Source: Azorhizobium doebereinerae UFLA1-100
GTDB taxonomy: Bacteria > Pseudomonadota > Alphaproteobacteria > Rhizobiales > Xanthobacteraceae
NCBI RefSeq assembly: GCF_000473085.1
Contig: NZ_AXBA01000005.1
Location: 163,263 to 209,634 of the forward strand
Direction of reading: 5' to 3'
Length of the DNA stretch: 46,372 bases
Shown: positions 15,094-23,519 of the stretch, piece after piece
How positions within the stretch are numbered: the first letter of the stretch is position 1
Layout: each line of letters begins with the position of its first letter
Translations under genes and position numbers: made by a program
Notes under the pieces: model-generated
Told to the model about the DNA's origin: nothing
What the model saw: the letters and a program-made list of their open reading frames with translations, nothing else
Database searches by the model: none

Positions 15094-18000
15094 GTGCAAG
15101 CCATCCTGATCGGCCTCGCCACGGCGGTCATCCTTGCCATCGGCGCCGCCTTCGCGGCGCCGTTCGTCGTGGACTGGACCGCCTGGCGCAGCAGCTTCGA
15201 GGCCGAGGCCAGCCGCGTCCTCGGCGTGCCGGTGCTGATCCGCGGCCAGATCGACGCCGACATCCTGCCCACCCCGCACATCGTCCTGCGCAACGTCGCG
15301 CTCGGCGCCGACGAGGTCGCCACCGGCGGCACGGTGCGCGAGCTGCGCGCCGACCTCGCCCTCGGCCCGCTCATCCGCGGCGAGGTGGAGGCGAGCCGCG
15401 TCACCCTGGTGCGCCCCAGCCTGCGCCTGGTGCTGGACAGCGCCGGCCGCCTCACCGCCCCCACCGGCACCGGCCGCCCCGCCGGCTTCGCCATCGCCCA
15501 GATCGCCATCGCCCAGATCGCCATCGAGCAGGGCACGCTCGACATCCTCGACCGCGGCGCCGACCGCAGCCTCCGGCTCTCCGACCTCAACCTCAAGGGC
15601 GAGGTGCGCTCCACCCTCGGCCCGTTCCGCCTCGACGGCGACGGCGTGGCGGGCGGCGAGCGCTACGCCCTGCGCACCAGCCTCGGCCGGCTCACCGAGG
15701 ACGGCGGCCGGCTGCGCCTCATCGCCGACGGCCGCACCCGCCCCTTCTCCATCGATCTCGACGGCCAGATGCGCTTTGCCGGCGGCACGCCGCGCTTCGA
15801 AGGCAAGGGCACGCTGGTGCGCCGGGGCGAGGCCGGCGCCGCCGCCGACGCCTGGCGCCTGTCCGCCGCTGTCCGCGCCTCTCCCGAGGCCATCGTCGCC
15901 GACACGCTCGACCTCGCCATGGGCGAGGACACCCGCCCGGTGCAGCTCTCCGGCTCGGCCCGGCTGTCGCTCGGCCGCGCGGTGGGCCTCGACGCGGTGC
16001 TGAATGCCCGCAGCCTCGATCTCGACGCCTTGCGCCCGGTGCCCGCCGGCGCCGCCCAGGCCCCCGCCGACACGCTGACCGGCCTCCTCGCCGGCTTCGC
16101 CGCCCTGCCGGCGCCGGACGTCACCTCGCGCATCGGCATCGCCGTGGACCAGCTCACCGTCGGCGGCACGGTGATCCGCGACGCCCGCGCCGACTTCACC
16201 GGCACGGCGGACGGCTGGCGCATCGACACCGGCGAGGCCAAGCTGCCGGGCCAGACCGCCATCCGCCTCTCCGGCATCGCCGCGCGCGGGGCGGCCCAGC
16301 CCGCCTTCGGCGGCGACCTCACGCTGACCTCCGAGGACCCCGCCACCTTCCTGCGCTGGGCCGCGCCCCGCGCGGCGCAGGACTATGCCGCCGCCGTGCG
16401 GGGCCCGGTGCGCATCGCCGGCCGGATCTCGGCGGATGACGCGCGCTACGCCGTCTCCGGGCTCGACGCCGCCTTCGGCCCCGCCCGCCTGCGCGGCGAC
16501 GGCGCGCTGAGCTTCACCGCCGGCAAGCCGCCGCAGCTCGACCTTCGGCTCGCCATGGAGGGCGCCGACCTCGACCCGCTGGTCGGCCTCGCCCGGCGCG
16601 CCGTCGGCGGCGGCGTGCCGCTCACCGGCCGCGTCTCGCTGGACGGCCAGTCCCTCACTTTGTCCGGCCTGCCGCTGCGCGGCCTCGCCGTCACCGCCGA
16701 GGCCACCGGCCAGTCCTGGGCGCTCTCCCGCTTCAGCCTCGACGATCTCGTCGGCCTCAGGATCACCGGCACCGGGCAGATGGACACGGCGGGCGCGGCC
16801 CCCACCGGGCGGCTCGGCCTCGCCATCGCCGGCGGCAAGGCGGACGGGCTGGTGCCGCTGGCGCGGCTGGTGGCCGGGCCGGAGGCGGCCGACGCCGTCC
16901 AGCGCCTGCTGCCGGTGGCCGCCCCGGTGCAGCTCTCCGCCGCCGCCACCTGGGGCGAGAAGGGCGCCCACGGCCTCACCGCGGAGGGCACGCTCGGCCA
17001 GCTTTCCGGCCGCGCCGCCTTCGCCCGCACCGACGGGACGGCACCGAGCCGGGTGGACCTCGCCCTCACCGCCGCCGACGGCGCCAGGGCGCTGGAGGCG
17101 GCCGGCCTGCCCGGCCTGCGCCAGGGCCTCGGCCCGGCCCGCATCGACCTTGCCATCGATCCCCGCGCCGACGGCACCGCCGGCTTCGACGGCCGCCTGT
17201 CGCTCGGCAATGCGCAGGCCAGCGGCCAGGGCAGCGTGCGCCTCGCGCCCGACGGCGCGCTGCTGCCCACCCTCGACATGCGCCTGGAGGGCCCCGACCT
17301 CGCCCGCCTGCTGGCGGCGGCCGGCGCCACGGACGGGGCGGTCCCCGGCAGCCTCACCTTCGCCTTGTCGCGCGCCGGCCCGCTGTGGCGGCTCGAACGG
17401 CTGGCGGGCACGCTGGCCGGCGCGCCCGTCGCCGGCGCCCTCGACCTGGAGCCCGGCGCCCTGCCCCGGCTGAGCGGCCGCCTGGAGCTGGACGCCCTCT
17501 CGGTCCCCCGGCTGATCGGCCTGTGGAGCGCGCGCAGCGCCGGCCCGGACGTGGGCACCGGCCCGTGGTCGGCGGCGCGCTTCGCCCCCGCCGCGCCCGC
17601 GCCCGCCGCCTTCGCGCTGGATCTGACCGCGAAGAAGATCGAGCTGGGCGGGGCCTATGCCGTCGCCGACGGGCACATGCGCATCCTCGCCGACAGCAGC
17701 GCCTTCGAAGTCCGCGACCTCGCCGGCACCCTCGGCTCCGGCCATCTGGGCGGCGGGCTGACCCTGCGGCGGCGCGGCGAGATGCTCCAGGCCGACGGGC
17801 GGCTATCGCTGGACGCGGTGGAGAGCGGCATCCTCCTCGCGCCGCTCGCCGTGCGCGCCCCGCCGCGCGGGCGGGTGACATTGGTGCTCGACGCCATGGG
17901 CACCGGCCGCACGCCGCTGGCCATCGTCCAGGCGCTCTCCGGCCAGGGCACGCTGTCGGTGCAGGAGCTTGAGATTCCCGGCGCCGACCCCCGGGCGCTG

Positions 18001-18981
18001 GACAGCGTGATGGCCGACACCGCCACCGGCACGCCGCCGGACGAGCGGCGCATCACCGCCATGTATGACCGCGCGCTGGCGCGCGGGCCGCTGCGGCTGG
18101 ACAGCCTGGAAGGCACCTTCGGCATCGTCAACGGCGTCGCCCGCCTCTCGCCCGCCCGCGCGGTGGTGGGCAACACCAGCATCATGATTTCCGGCAATCT
18201 CGACCTCGCCCGACAGGTGCTGGACATCACGCTGGAGCAGGAGGGCCGCGACGCCCCCGGCACCATGCCCGGCGGGGCGATCTCCTGGCGCGGCCCGCTG
18301 GCGGTGCCGGAACGCAAGGTGACGTCCACGGCGCTGACCGGCGTCATCTCCATGCGCGCCATCGAGCGCGAGACCAGGCGGCTGGAGGAGCGCCAGGGCC
18401 TCGGCGGCGGCGCCCCCGCCCTGGTGCCCGCCACCCCGGCACCAGCACCGGCATCTGCCGCGCCGGCAGCGCAGCCGCCCGCCGCCGCGTCTCCCGCCGC
18501 CCCCCCCGTTCCCGCGCCGGCGCCTCTGCCTCAGGTCGTGCCTCAGGCCGCCCCGCAGGTCGCGCCCCAAATCGCGCCCCAAGTCGCGCCCCAGGCCCCG
18601 CCCCAGGCCGCGCCTCAAGTCCCGCCTCAGACCCCGCCCGCGCCCCAGCCCGCACCCCAGGCAACGCCCACGCCGCCCGCCGCGCCGATCACGGCGCCGG
18701 CCGCGTCAGCTCCGGCGGCGACGCCCGCCCTTCCGGCCGCCCCGATGCCCCTGCCGGCACCGCCGCAGCCGCGCGCCGAGCCGCGCCAGCCGGACTCCCG
18801 CCAAGCCAGCCCCCGGCAGGTGGACACACAGGCCGCCCCGCCCTTGCCGCCGCCGGTGGAGATCAGCCCCACGATCCGGCCGCGCGCGGCCCGTCCGGAC
18901 GCCGACCCGCCGCTGTCGATCGCCCCCGGCGTGGGCGGCTTCGGCACCTTCCCCCGCCCGCCGGGCCTGGTCCCGGACTGA
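15094..18981 (+). CDS. AsmA family protein with long Pro/Ala/Gln tail
   Basis: A 1,295-aa envelope protein of the AsmA/TamB-like group, which form long hydrophobic-groove structures thought to move phospholipids between the membranes. An N-terminal membrane anchor (residues about 4-23) is followed by the AsmA start, APFVVDWTAWRSSFEAEA and LRNVALGADE. Repetitive beta-strand blocks fill most of the protein. A C-terminal AsmA_2-like part covers roughly 830-1080, containing GTLSVQELEIPGADP and ARLSPARAVVGNTSIMISG. The last 190 or so residues are low complexity, with many APQ, VAPQ and PPQ units. The start is a GTG with GGGGA upstream. A short in-frame duplication repeats IAIAQ near residues 131-141. 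It is convergent with folA. Confidence 0.88.
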   Translation: MQAILIGLATAVILAIGAAFAAPFVVDWTAWRSSFEAEASRVLGVPVLIRGQIDADILPTPHIVLRNVALGADEVATGGTVRELRADLALGPLIRGEVEASRVTLVRPSLRLVLDSAGRLTAPTGTGRPAGFAIAQIAIAQIAIEQGTLDILDRGADRSLRLSDLNLKGEVRSTLGPFRLDGDGVAGGERYALRTSLGRLTEDGGRLRLIADGRTRPFSIDLDGQMRFAGGTPRFEGKGTLVRRGEAGAAADAWRLSAAVRASPEAIVADTLDLAMGEDTRPVQLSGSARLSLGRAVGLDAVLNARSLDLDALRPVPAGAAQAPADTLTGLLAGFAALPAPDVTSRIGIAVDQLTVGGTVIRDARADFTGTADGWRIDTGEAKLPGQTAIRLSGIAARGAAQPAFGGDLTLTSEDPATFLRWAAPRAAQDYAAAVRGPVRIAGRISADDARYAVSGLDAAFGPARLRGDGALSFTAGKPPQLDLRLAMEGADLDPLVGLARRAVGGGVPLTGRVSLDGQSLTLSGLPLRGLAVTAEATGQSWALSRFSLDDLVGLRITGTGQMDTAGAAPTGRLGLAIAGGKADGLVPLARLVAGPEAADAVQRLLPVAAPVQLSAAATWGEKGAHGLTAEGTLGQLSGRAAFARTDGTAPSRVDLALTAADGARALEAAGLPGLRQGLGPARIDLAIDPRADGTAGFDGRLSLGNAQASGQGSVRLAPDGALLPTLDMRLEGPDLARLLAAAGATDGAVPGSLTFALSRAGPLWRLERLAGTLAGAPVAGALDLEPGALPRLSGRLELDALSVPRLIGLWSARSAGPDVGTGPWSAARFAPAAPAPAAFALDLTAKKIELGGAYAVADGHMRILADSSAFEVRDLAGTLGSGHLGGGLTLRRRGEMLQADGRLSLDAVESGILLAPLAVRAPPRGRVTLVLDAMGTGRTPLAIVQALSGQGTLSVQELEIPGADPRALDSVMADTATGTPPDERRITAMYDRALARGPLRLDSLEGTFGIVNGVARLSPARAVVGNTSIMISGNLDLARQVLDITLEQEGRDAPGTMPGGAISWRGPLAVPERKVTSTALTGVISMRAIERETRRLEERQGLGGGAPALVPATPAPAPASAAPAAQPPAAASPAAPPVPAPAPLPQVVPQAAPQVAPQIAPQVAPQAPPQAAPQVPPQTPPAPQPAPQATPTPPAAPITAPAASAPAATPALPAAPMPLPAPPQPRAEPRQPDSRQASPRQVDTQAAPPLPPPVEISPTIRPRAARPDADPPLSIAPGVGGFGTFPRPPGLVPD

Positions 18982-19041
18982 GTCCCGGATTGAAGCTTGC
19001 CGGATCGGCACCACGCCTGCCCCGCCACCCGCGCGGCCCCA

Positions 19042-19082
19042 CTCTCTCTCCCGCTCGCGGGGGAGGGCCGGGGTGGGGGCCG
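19042..19082 (+). repeat. REP-like GC-rich element, left arm
   Basis: A pyrimidine-rich then purine-rich stretch containing CTCCCGCTCGCGGGGGAG, a short palindrome, followed by GGCCGGGGTGGGGGCC. The same sequence occurs inverted at 19177-19211 (CTCCCGCTGCGCGGGAG). Together they form a head-to-head pair in the 323-base gap between the convergent asmA-like and folA genes. The rest of this gap is GC-rich sequence without a recognisable gene. Confidence 0.7.
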
Positions 19083-19176
19083 CGCGCCAGCGCGGAAACC
19101 GCGTCACAGCGCGAACGGCCGGCGACACCGCGCGGCCTCCGGCCGCCGGCGGCGCCCGGCGCAGATGGCTCGCTCC

Positions 19177-19211
19177 GGCCCCCACCCCCTCCCGCTGCGC
19201 GGGAGAGGGAG
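19177..19211 (-). repeat. REP-like GC-rich element, right arm
   Basis: Inverted counterpart of 19042-19082, starting GGCCCCCACCCC and ending in CTCCCGCTGCGCGGGAGAGG. It lacks about five bases compared with the left arm. Elements of this look are scattered through intergenic DNA of many Hyphomicrobiales genomes. Confidence 0.7.
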
Positions 19212-19304
19212 ACATCGGTGGGCGGGCGTCGGTGTGGAGAGGGTGCCGTGTCGGCCGGAGCAGGCGGGCGGGTCCGTCCTGTCCGCCGGACGATCCCCGG
19301 AGGC

Positions 19305-19814
19305 TCAGATCCGTTCCAGCGTCACGTAGCTGAAGGGCAGGTCGTCGCCCGGGCCCTGGAGCGGGCCCTCGCGGTCGCGCTCGCGCCAGACGGCGGGATC
19401 GAACGGCGGCAGGCGGACGTCGCCCTCGGGCGCGGCATGCACCTGCGTCAGGTGCACCAGATGGGCCAGCGGCAGGGTGTCGGCGAAGATGCGGCGGCCG
19501 CCGATCACCATCACCTCGTCCGCGCCGAGATCCTGCGCCGCAGCCTCGGCCAGGGCCAGGGCCTCCTCCAGGGTGCGGGCCACCCGCACCTCCGGCGGCG
19601 GGGCGAAGGCGGGATCGGTGCCCACCACCACCGAGATGCGCCCCGGCAGCGGGCGGCCGATGGATACATAGGTGTGCCGCCCCATCAGGATCGGCTTGCC
19701 CAGCGTCAGCGCCTTGAAGCGCTTCAGGTCGGACGGCAGGTGCCAGGGCAGCGCCTGGTCGCGGCCGATGACGCCGTTCTCCGCCACGGCGACGATCTGG
19801 GACAAGGGACGCAT
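19305..19814 (-). CDS. folA: Dihydrofolate reductase
   Basis: FolA reduces dihydrofolate to tetrahydrofolate with NADPH. The 169-aa product shows the family order IVAVAENGVIG, ALPWHLPSDLKRFK (with Asp29 in the position of the catalytic acid), PILMGRHTYVSIGRPLPGR and EVMVIGGRRIF. The start at 19814 is preferred over the ATG 6 bases earlier, because GGAG is then 7 bases away rather than 1 base. Length is normal. No thyA neighbour is present in the window, although thyA-folA pairing is frequent in this group. Confidence 0.93.
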   Translation of the reverse strand: MRPLSQIVAVAENGVIGRDQALPWHLPSDLKRFKALTLGKPILMGRHTYVSIGRPLPGRISVVVGTDPAFAPPPEVRVARTLEEALALAEAAAQDLGADEVMVIGGRRIFADTLPLAHLVHLTQVHAAPEGDVRLPPFDPAVWRERDREGPLQGPGDDLPFSYVTLERI

Positions 19815-20030
19815 CACCATACTCCGTCGTTCAGGCCGGCCGCACGACCAGCCATGTTGCGGCCGGTCCGCCGGCCGCAACGCCCGTCCACTTGCCCGGC
19901 CCTTCTGGTTGGCCCTTCTGGCCGGTCGTGCCGCGTGCCGGGCCGACGCCTCATGGCGATACAGGCAAAACCACGCCGGCGAAATGTCCGCCTCCCGCAG
20001 CCGACGAAAGCCGGACGCCGCCGGCGAGCG

Positions 20031-21299
20031 TCAGCCAGGCGGGTGCAGCGCCAGCGCCCGCTCCGCCGCCGCGATGCCGGACAGGTGCGCGCCGTGGCAG
20101 GTGGAAAAGGCGGTGCGATGAACAGCTTCGCCGGCAAACAGGATCCTGTCGGCCAGCGGCTCGAACAAATGCTCTCGCGCCCCGGCCTGCCCCGGCACGG
20201 CGCAGGAATAGCCGCCGCCGATGAAGCGGTCGTTCGCCCACGAGGTGGTGAAGCTGCCGCGCAGCCGGCGGCGCAGGTCCTCGCCGAACACGGCGCAGAG
20301 CGCGTCCAGCGCCGCCGCGGTCATGGCCGCCGGGCCCGCCTTGAGCAGATCGCCTCCCGCCGCACCCGCCAGATGGCCGATGGCGGCCGGACGGGCGCCG
20401 GGCAGAAGCTGGAACTGGATGGGGCCGCGCCGGGGATCATCCGCGCCCAGCACGCCGAGGCCGGTGCGGTCGGCGAAGCCGAACACGTCGCGGTCGAAGC
20501 TGAGCGCCACCTTCTCCGCCACTCCGAGAGGCAGGGCGGCGCAGGCTTCCGCCAATGCCACCGGCAGGGCCGGGAAGAAGCCCAGGCCGCCGTCGGCGAT
20601 CACCTGGGTGGACACGGTGACGATGACGGCGCGGGCCTTGAGCGTGCCGGCATCGGTCTCCACCCCGACATGCGGGCCGGACCAGTCCAGCCGCCGCACC
20701 GGGCAGGCGAGCGTCACCGGCACGTCGGCGCCGGCGGCCCGCACCAGGGCGCCGTAGCCGTCCGTCACCGGCCAGTTGTCGTCAGTGTCCACATAAGCGG
20801 CGAAATCCACACACGAGATGCGCTCGGGCTCCTGCGCCGACATCAGCCCGAACCATTGCCGCACCAAGGCGGTCCAGCGCGGATCGCCGTCGCGCTCCGC
20901 CAGCGCGGCGGCGGCGGACACGTCCCGCCCGGCACGGCCGGCGGCGCGCACAACGTCGAAGGCGGCGTCCACCTCGGCGCGGGCCGCCGCCTCCTCGGTG
21001 GGGTCGGCCCAGCGGGTGCCCAGATGCAGGCGGCGGTTGCCGCGCCCCTCGGTCCGGCGATAGCGGAAGCCGAGCTGGTCGGCGAGGGCGACGAAGGGAT
21101 TGTCGCGGGCGTGGTGCAGCCAGTGGCAGCCCAGGTCCCAGGGCTGGCCGAGGCTGGCGGTATCGGTGAAGGCACGCCCGCCGGTGCGGCCGGAGGCTTC
21201 CAGCACCCGCACATGGGCGCCGGCCGCGTGGAGGGTGCGCGCGGCCGCGAGTCCCGCCGCACCCGCACCCACGACAACGACGTCGAACTCGGCTGTCAT
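20031..21299 (-). CDS. FAD-dependent amine oxidase / oxidoreductase
   Basis: A 422-aa flavoprotein of the monoamine-oxidase-like family. The N-terminus holds the Rossmann dinucleotide motif DVVVVGAGAAGLAAARTL, followed by an acidic ribose-binding residue in VLEASGRTGGRAFT (the GG-doublet motif). The C-terminal FAD motif reads ILFAGEAVHRTAFSTCHGAHLSGIAAAE. A middle segment (residues about 95-330) is the variable substrate domain. It probably oxidises an amine or related compound; the substrate is unknown. The ATG at 21299 lies 33 bases after the sspB stop on the same strand, so the two genes may share a transcript. Confidence 0.85.
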   Translation of the reverse strand: MTAEFDVVVVGAGAAGLAAARTLHAAGAHVRVLEASGRTGGRAFTDTASLGQPWDLGCHWLHHARDNPFVALADQLGFRYRRTEGRGNRRLHLGTRWADPTEEAAARAEVDAAFDVVRAAGRAGRDVSAAAALAERDGDPRWTALVRQWFGLMSAQEPERISCVDFAAYVDTDDNWPVTDGYGALVRAAGADVPVTLACPVRRLDWSGPHVGVETDAGTLKARAVIVTVSTQVIADGGLGFFPALPVALAEACAALPLGVAEKVALSFDRDVFGFADRTGLGVLGADDPRRGPIQFQLLPGARPAAIGHLAGAAGGDLLKAGPAAMTAAALDALCAVFGEDLRRRLRGSFTTSWANDRFIGGGYSCAVPGQAGAREHLFEPLADRILFAGEAVHRTAFSTCHGAHLSGIAAAERALALHPPG

Positions 21300-21332
21300 G
21301 GGCGGCACTTCATGCGGGGGCGGCGGACCGCG

Positions 21333-21908
21333 CTATTTCTTGCGGAAGACGTCCAGGCGAACCACCTCGGCTCCGCCGGAGGCGGGCGGAGTGCCCTCCT
21401 CCCCGTCGCCGGAGGCGGCGGTTTCGGGCTTGCTGGCGCTGATCACCGGCGGCTCGGAGGCGGCGCCGCGCAGCGGGCGGACGGTGCCGGGCAGCGCGGC
21501 CGGCGCGGCGGTGTCCTGCGCCCCGTCCAGCTCGGGCTCCTCCTCGGGCGTGCCGAGGTCGAACTGGAGGCCGAACTTCACCGACGGGTCGAAGAAGCCC
21601 TTCATGGCGGAGAAGGGGATCAGCAGCTTCTCCGGCACGCCGCCGAACGAGAGCCCCACTTCCAGGGCGTGCTCGGTCACGGTCATGTCCCAGAACTGGT
21701 GCTGGAGCACGATGGTCATGTCCTCGGGATACTGCTCGCGCATGCGCTGCGAGAGGCGCACGCCGGGGGCGCGCGTGTCGAAGGACAGATAGAAATGATG
21801 ATCGCCCGGCAGGCCGTCGCGGGCCACGTCCGTCAGCACGCGGCGGACGACGCCGCGCAGGGCTTCCTGGGCGAGAAGATCGTAGCGGATGTGATCGACC
21901 GGCGGCAT
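21333..21908 (-). CDS. sspB: SspB-family ClpXP adaptor (alpha type)
   Basis: A 191-aa adaptor that binds ssrA-tagged proteins and tethers them to ClpX for degradation by ClpXP. The N-terminal domain (about residues 1-110) contains HIRYDLLAQEALRGVVRRVL and HHFYLSFDTRAPGVRLSQRM, typical of the alphaproteobacterial form, then ALEVGLSFGGVPEKLLIPFSAM. A flexible acidic and Ala/Pro-rich linker follows. The C-terminal end AEVVRLDVFRKK is a short basic-hydrophobic tail of the kind that docks on the ClpX zinc domain. The start at 21908 matches family N-termini. A 16-bp tandem array begins 2 bases upstream of the ATG. The ssrA gene lies upstream on the same strand. Confidence 0.88.
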   Translation of the reverse strand: MPPVDHIRYDLLAQEALRGVVRRVLTDVARDGLPGDHHFYLSFDTRAPGVRLSQRMREQYPEDMTIVLQHQFWDMTVTEHALEVGLSFGGVPEKLLIPFSAMKGFFDPSVKFGLQFDLGTPEEEPELDGAQDTAAPAALPGTVRPLRGAASEPPVISASKPETAASGDGEEGTPPASGGAEVVRLDVFRKK

Positions 21909-21910
21909 GG

Positions 21911-21990
21911 GTCCTGCTGACTCTGTGTCCTGCTGACTGGCAGTCCTGCCGGCTCGGGGGCCTGCCGACTGCTGATCCCGCCGGAGGCTG
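21911..21990 (-). repeat. 16-bp imperfect tandem repeat, about five copies, at the sspB start
   Basis: Units at 21911-21926, 21927-21942, 21943-21958, 21959-21974 and a diverged one at 21975-21990. On the plus strand they read GTCCTGCTGACTCTGT, GTCCTGCTGACTGGCA, GTCCTGCCGGCTCGGG, GGCCTGCCGACTGCTG and ATCCCGCCGGAGGCTG. On the sspB strand each of the first four carries GCAGG, a Shine-Dalgarno-like core, and the last one ends 2 bases before the ATG. Sixteen is not a multiple of three, so the array is not a protein repeat. Confidence 0.75.
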
Positions 21991-22164
21991 CGTCGCGATG
22001 AAGCAGCGTCCCCAGGCGATGGCGCTGGCCGGCCCCGCCGGTCCCGCTCCGCCGCCGACGCGCGCCAAGCAGGAGGCCCGAGCGGAAACGCCATGCGACA
22101 GCCGCGATGCGACAGGGTGTTCCAAATGGGGAATTTCGCCCCATTCCCTTTCCCCCGGAGCCGG

Positions 22165-22517
22165 CACGCCCCCCGGAGGGAAGTGGAGGCTTCTGTTGCC
22201 AGGTGCCTCCGAACCCCGCCTATCCAGTGCTACCCAGTAGGACTTTTATTTCGGTACCTTTACCGCTCACGCGGCAACGGCAACCGGAGCATAGTTGTCA
22301 TTCGCAACTATAGGTCGGCCCGATATCGGCGGAACCATGCCGAGCGAAAGAAAGCCCTTTACGCCCTCGTCGATCCTGTTTCGCCCCCGCCGGAGCCCAA
22401 CCCGCGATGCGTCGCCGCGCCGCGTTGTGGGCTTTGGTGGAGGCGCCGGGTACTGCCCCCGGGTCCGAAAGGTTTATTCCGACAACCATTTATCGCCATA
22501 GCCGGCTTGCGCCGGCC
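22165..22517 (-). ncRNA. ssrA: Transfer-messenger RNA, two-piece permuted form
   Basis: tmRNA frees stalled ribosomes and tags the unfinished protein. The gene has the permuted alphaproteobacterial order. The acceptor piece comes first: it starts near 22517, has a T-arm-like CCGGG...CCCGG stem and ends GCGCCTCCACCA at 22435. A linker of 46 bases (22389-22434) follows. The coding piece starts at 22388 with GGGGGCG, which pairs with CGCCTCC of the acceptor, then has AAACAGGATCGACGAGGG. The tag frame runs 22305 to 22267: ANDNYAPVAVAA and TGA, with GCG as the resume codon. A GGAGGC/GCCTCC stem lies near the 3' end (about 22184-22209). Both outer ends are approximate. The tag fits the ANDN-start alphaproteobacterial pattern, and sspB is the next gene. 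Confidence 0.93.
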
Positions 22518-22522
22518 CGTTG

Positions 22523-22529
22523 AATATAG
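22523..22529 (-). promoter_or_regulatory. Probable -10 element of ssrA
   Basis: On the minus strand CTATATT lies about 6 bases before the expected 5' end of the acceptor piece (GGGCCGGCGCAAGCCGGC). It is the only AT-rich hexamer in this GC-rich stretch. No clear TTGAC-like -35 box is visible at the right distance. Confidence 0.45.
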
Positions 22530-22588
22530 GCGGGCGGGGCCGGCGATGAAAGGGGCCGGGCGCGGATAATGGGGACAGCCCCCCGATC

Positions 22589-23509
22589 TCAGCCGCCGGA
22601 CAGGGGATGCAGGTCGCGCACCATGCTCTTCAGCCGCTCGTCCAGCACGTGAGTGTAGATCTGCGTGGTGGAAACATCCGCATGGCCGAGCAGGGTCTGG
22701 ACGATGCGCAGATCGGCGCCATGGGCCAGCAGATGGCTGGCGAAGGCATGGCGCAGCACATGCGGCGACAAGGCTTCGGGCGCCACCCCGGCGGCCACCG
22801 CCAGATCCTTCAGTTCCCGCGCGGCGTGCTGCCGCGTCAGGTGGCCGCTCTCCGCCGCCGTCGGGAACAGCCATTTGGAACCGGCCAGCCCCTGCTCGGT
22901 GCGCGCCGCCAGATAGGCGGCCATGGCGGCCTTGGCCGGCGTGCTCAAGGGCACCAGCCGCTCCTTGCCGCCCTTGCCCGTCACCACCAGCACCTCCCGC
23001 GCCCGGGCGGCGGAGGCCGGCAGGGCGACGAGCTCGGAGACGCGCAGGCCGGTGGCATAGAGCAGCTCGACGAGGCAGACCACGCGCAGGCGGCGCAGCC
23101 GCTCGGCCGGCGGGGCGGGCTCGGCGGCGCGGGCCTGGGCGGTGTCGATCAGCCGGCCCACCTCCTCGACGCTGAGCACCTTGGGCAGCGGACGGCCGCG
23201 CTTGGGGCCTTCCAGCACGGCGGCCGGATCATCCCCCCGCCGGCCTTCCGCATAGAGGAAACGGTAGAGCTGACGGATGGCCGAGAGGCGGCGCGCCACG
23301 GTGGTGGACTTCAGGCCGCGGTCGCTCAGTTCGGCGAGATAAGCGCGGATGTCCGGCGTCTCCGCCTCCGCGACGCCGCGTTCCCGCACCGAGAGGAAAT
23401 CGGCGAAATCGGCGAGGTCCCGGCCATAGGCGTCCAGCGTGTGGCTGCTCGCCCCGCGCTCCACCGCCTGCATGTCGAGGAAGAGCGCGATGGGGCCGGA
23501 GGCGCTCAT
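22589..23509 (-). CDS. xerD: Tyrosine recombinase XerD
   Basis: XerD acts with XerC at the dif site to resolve chromosome dimers at division. The 306-aa product has the N-terminal SAM-like core-binding domain (about 1-90) and the catalytic domain with the full set of active residues: Arg156 (ATGLRVSEL), Lys179 (TGKGGKERLVPL), His250 and Arg253 (PHVLRHAFASH), His276 (LLGHADVSTT) and nucleophile Tyr285 (TQIYTHV). Length is standard. The ATG at 23509 lies 10 bases after the stop of a 47-aa membrane protein gene on the same strand, so the two are likely cotranscribed. XerD is preferred over XerC because of the aroK-side context seen in this order. Confidence 0.9.
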   Translation of the reverse strand: MSASGPIALFLDMQAVERGASSHTLDAYGRDLADFADFLSVRERGVAEAETPDIRAYLAELSDRGLKSTTVARRLSAIRQLYRFLYAEGRRGDDPAAVLEGPKRGRPLPKVLSVEEVGRLIDTAQARAAEPAPPAERLRRLRVVCLVELLYATGLRVSELVALPASAARAREVLVVTGKGGKERLVPLSTPAKAAMAAYLAARTEQGLAGSKWLFPTAAESGHLTRQHAARELKDLAVAAGVAPEALSPHVLRHAFASHLLAHGADLRIVQTLLGHADVSTTQIYTHVLDERLKSMVRDLHPLSGG

Positions 23510-23519
23510 CGTTGCCCCA

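Noticed and set aside
14998-17745. Minus-strand open frame of about 915 codons
   Set aside because: Antisense to the AsmA-like gene and Gly/Ala/Glu-rich with no domain.
18540-18670. Tandem DNA repeats suggesting an array
   Set aside because: They encode the Pro/Gln-rich AsmA tail in frame and lack spacer structure.
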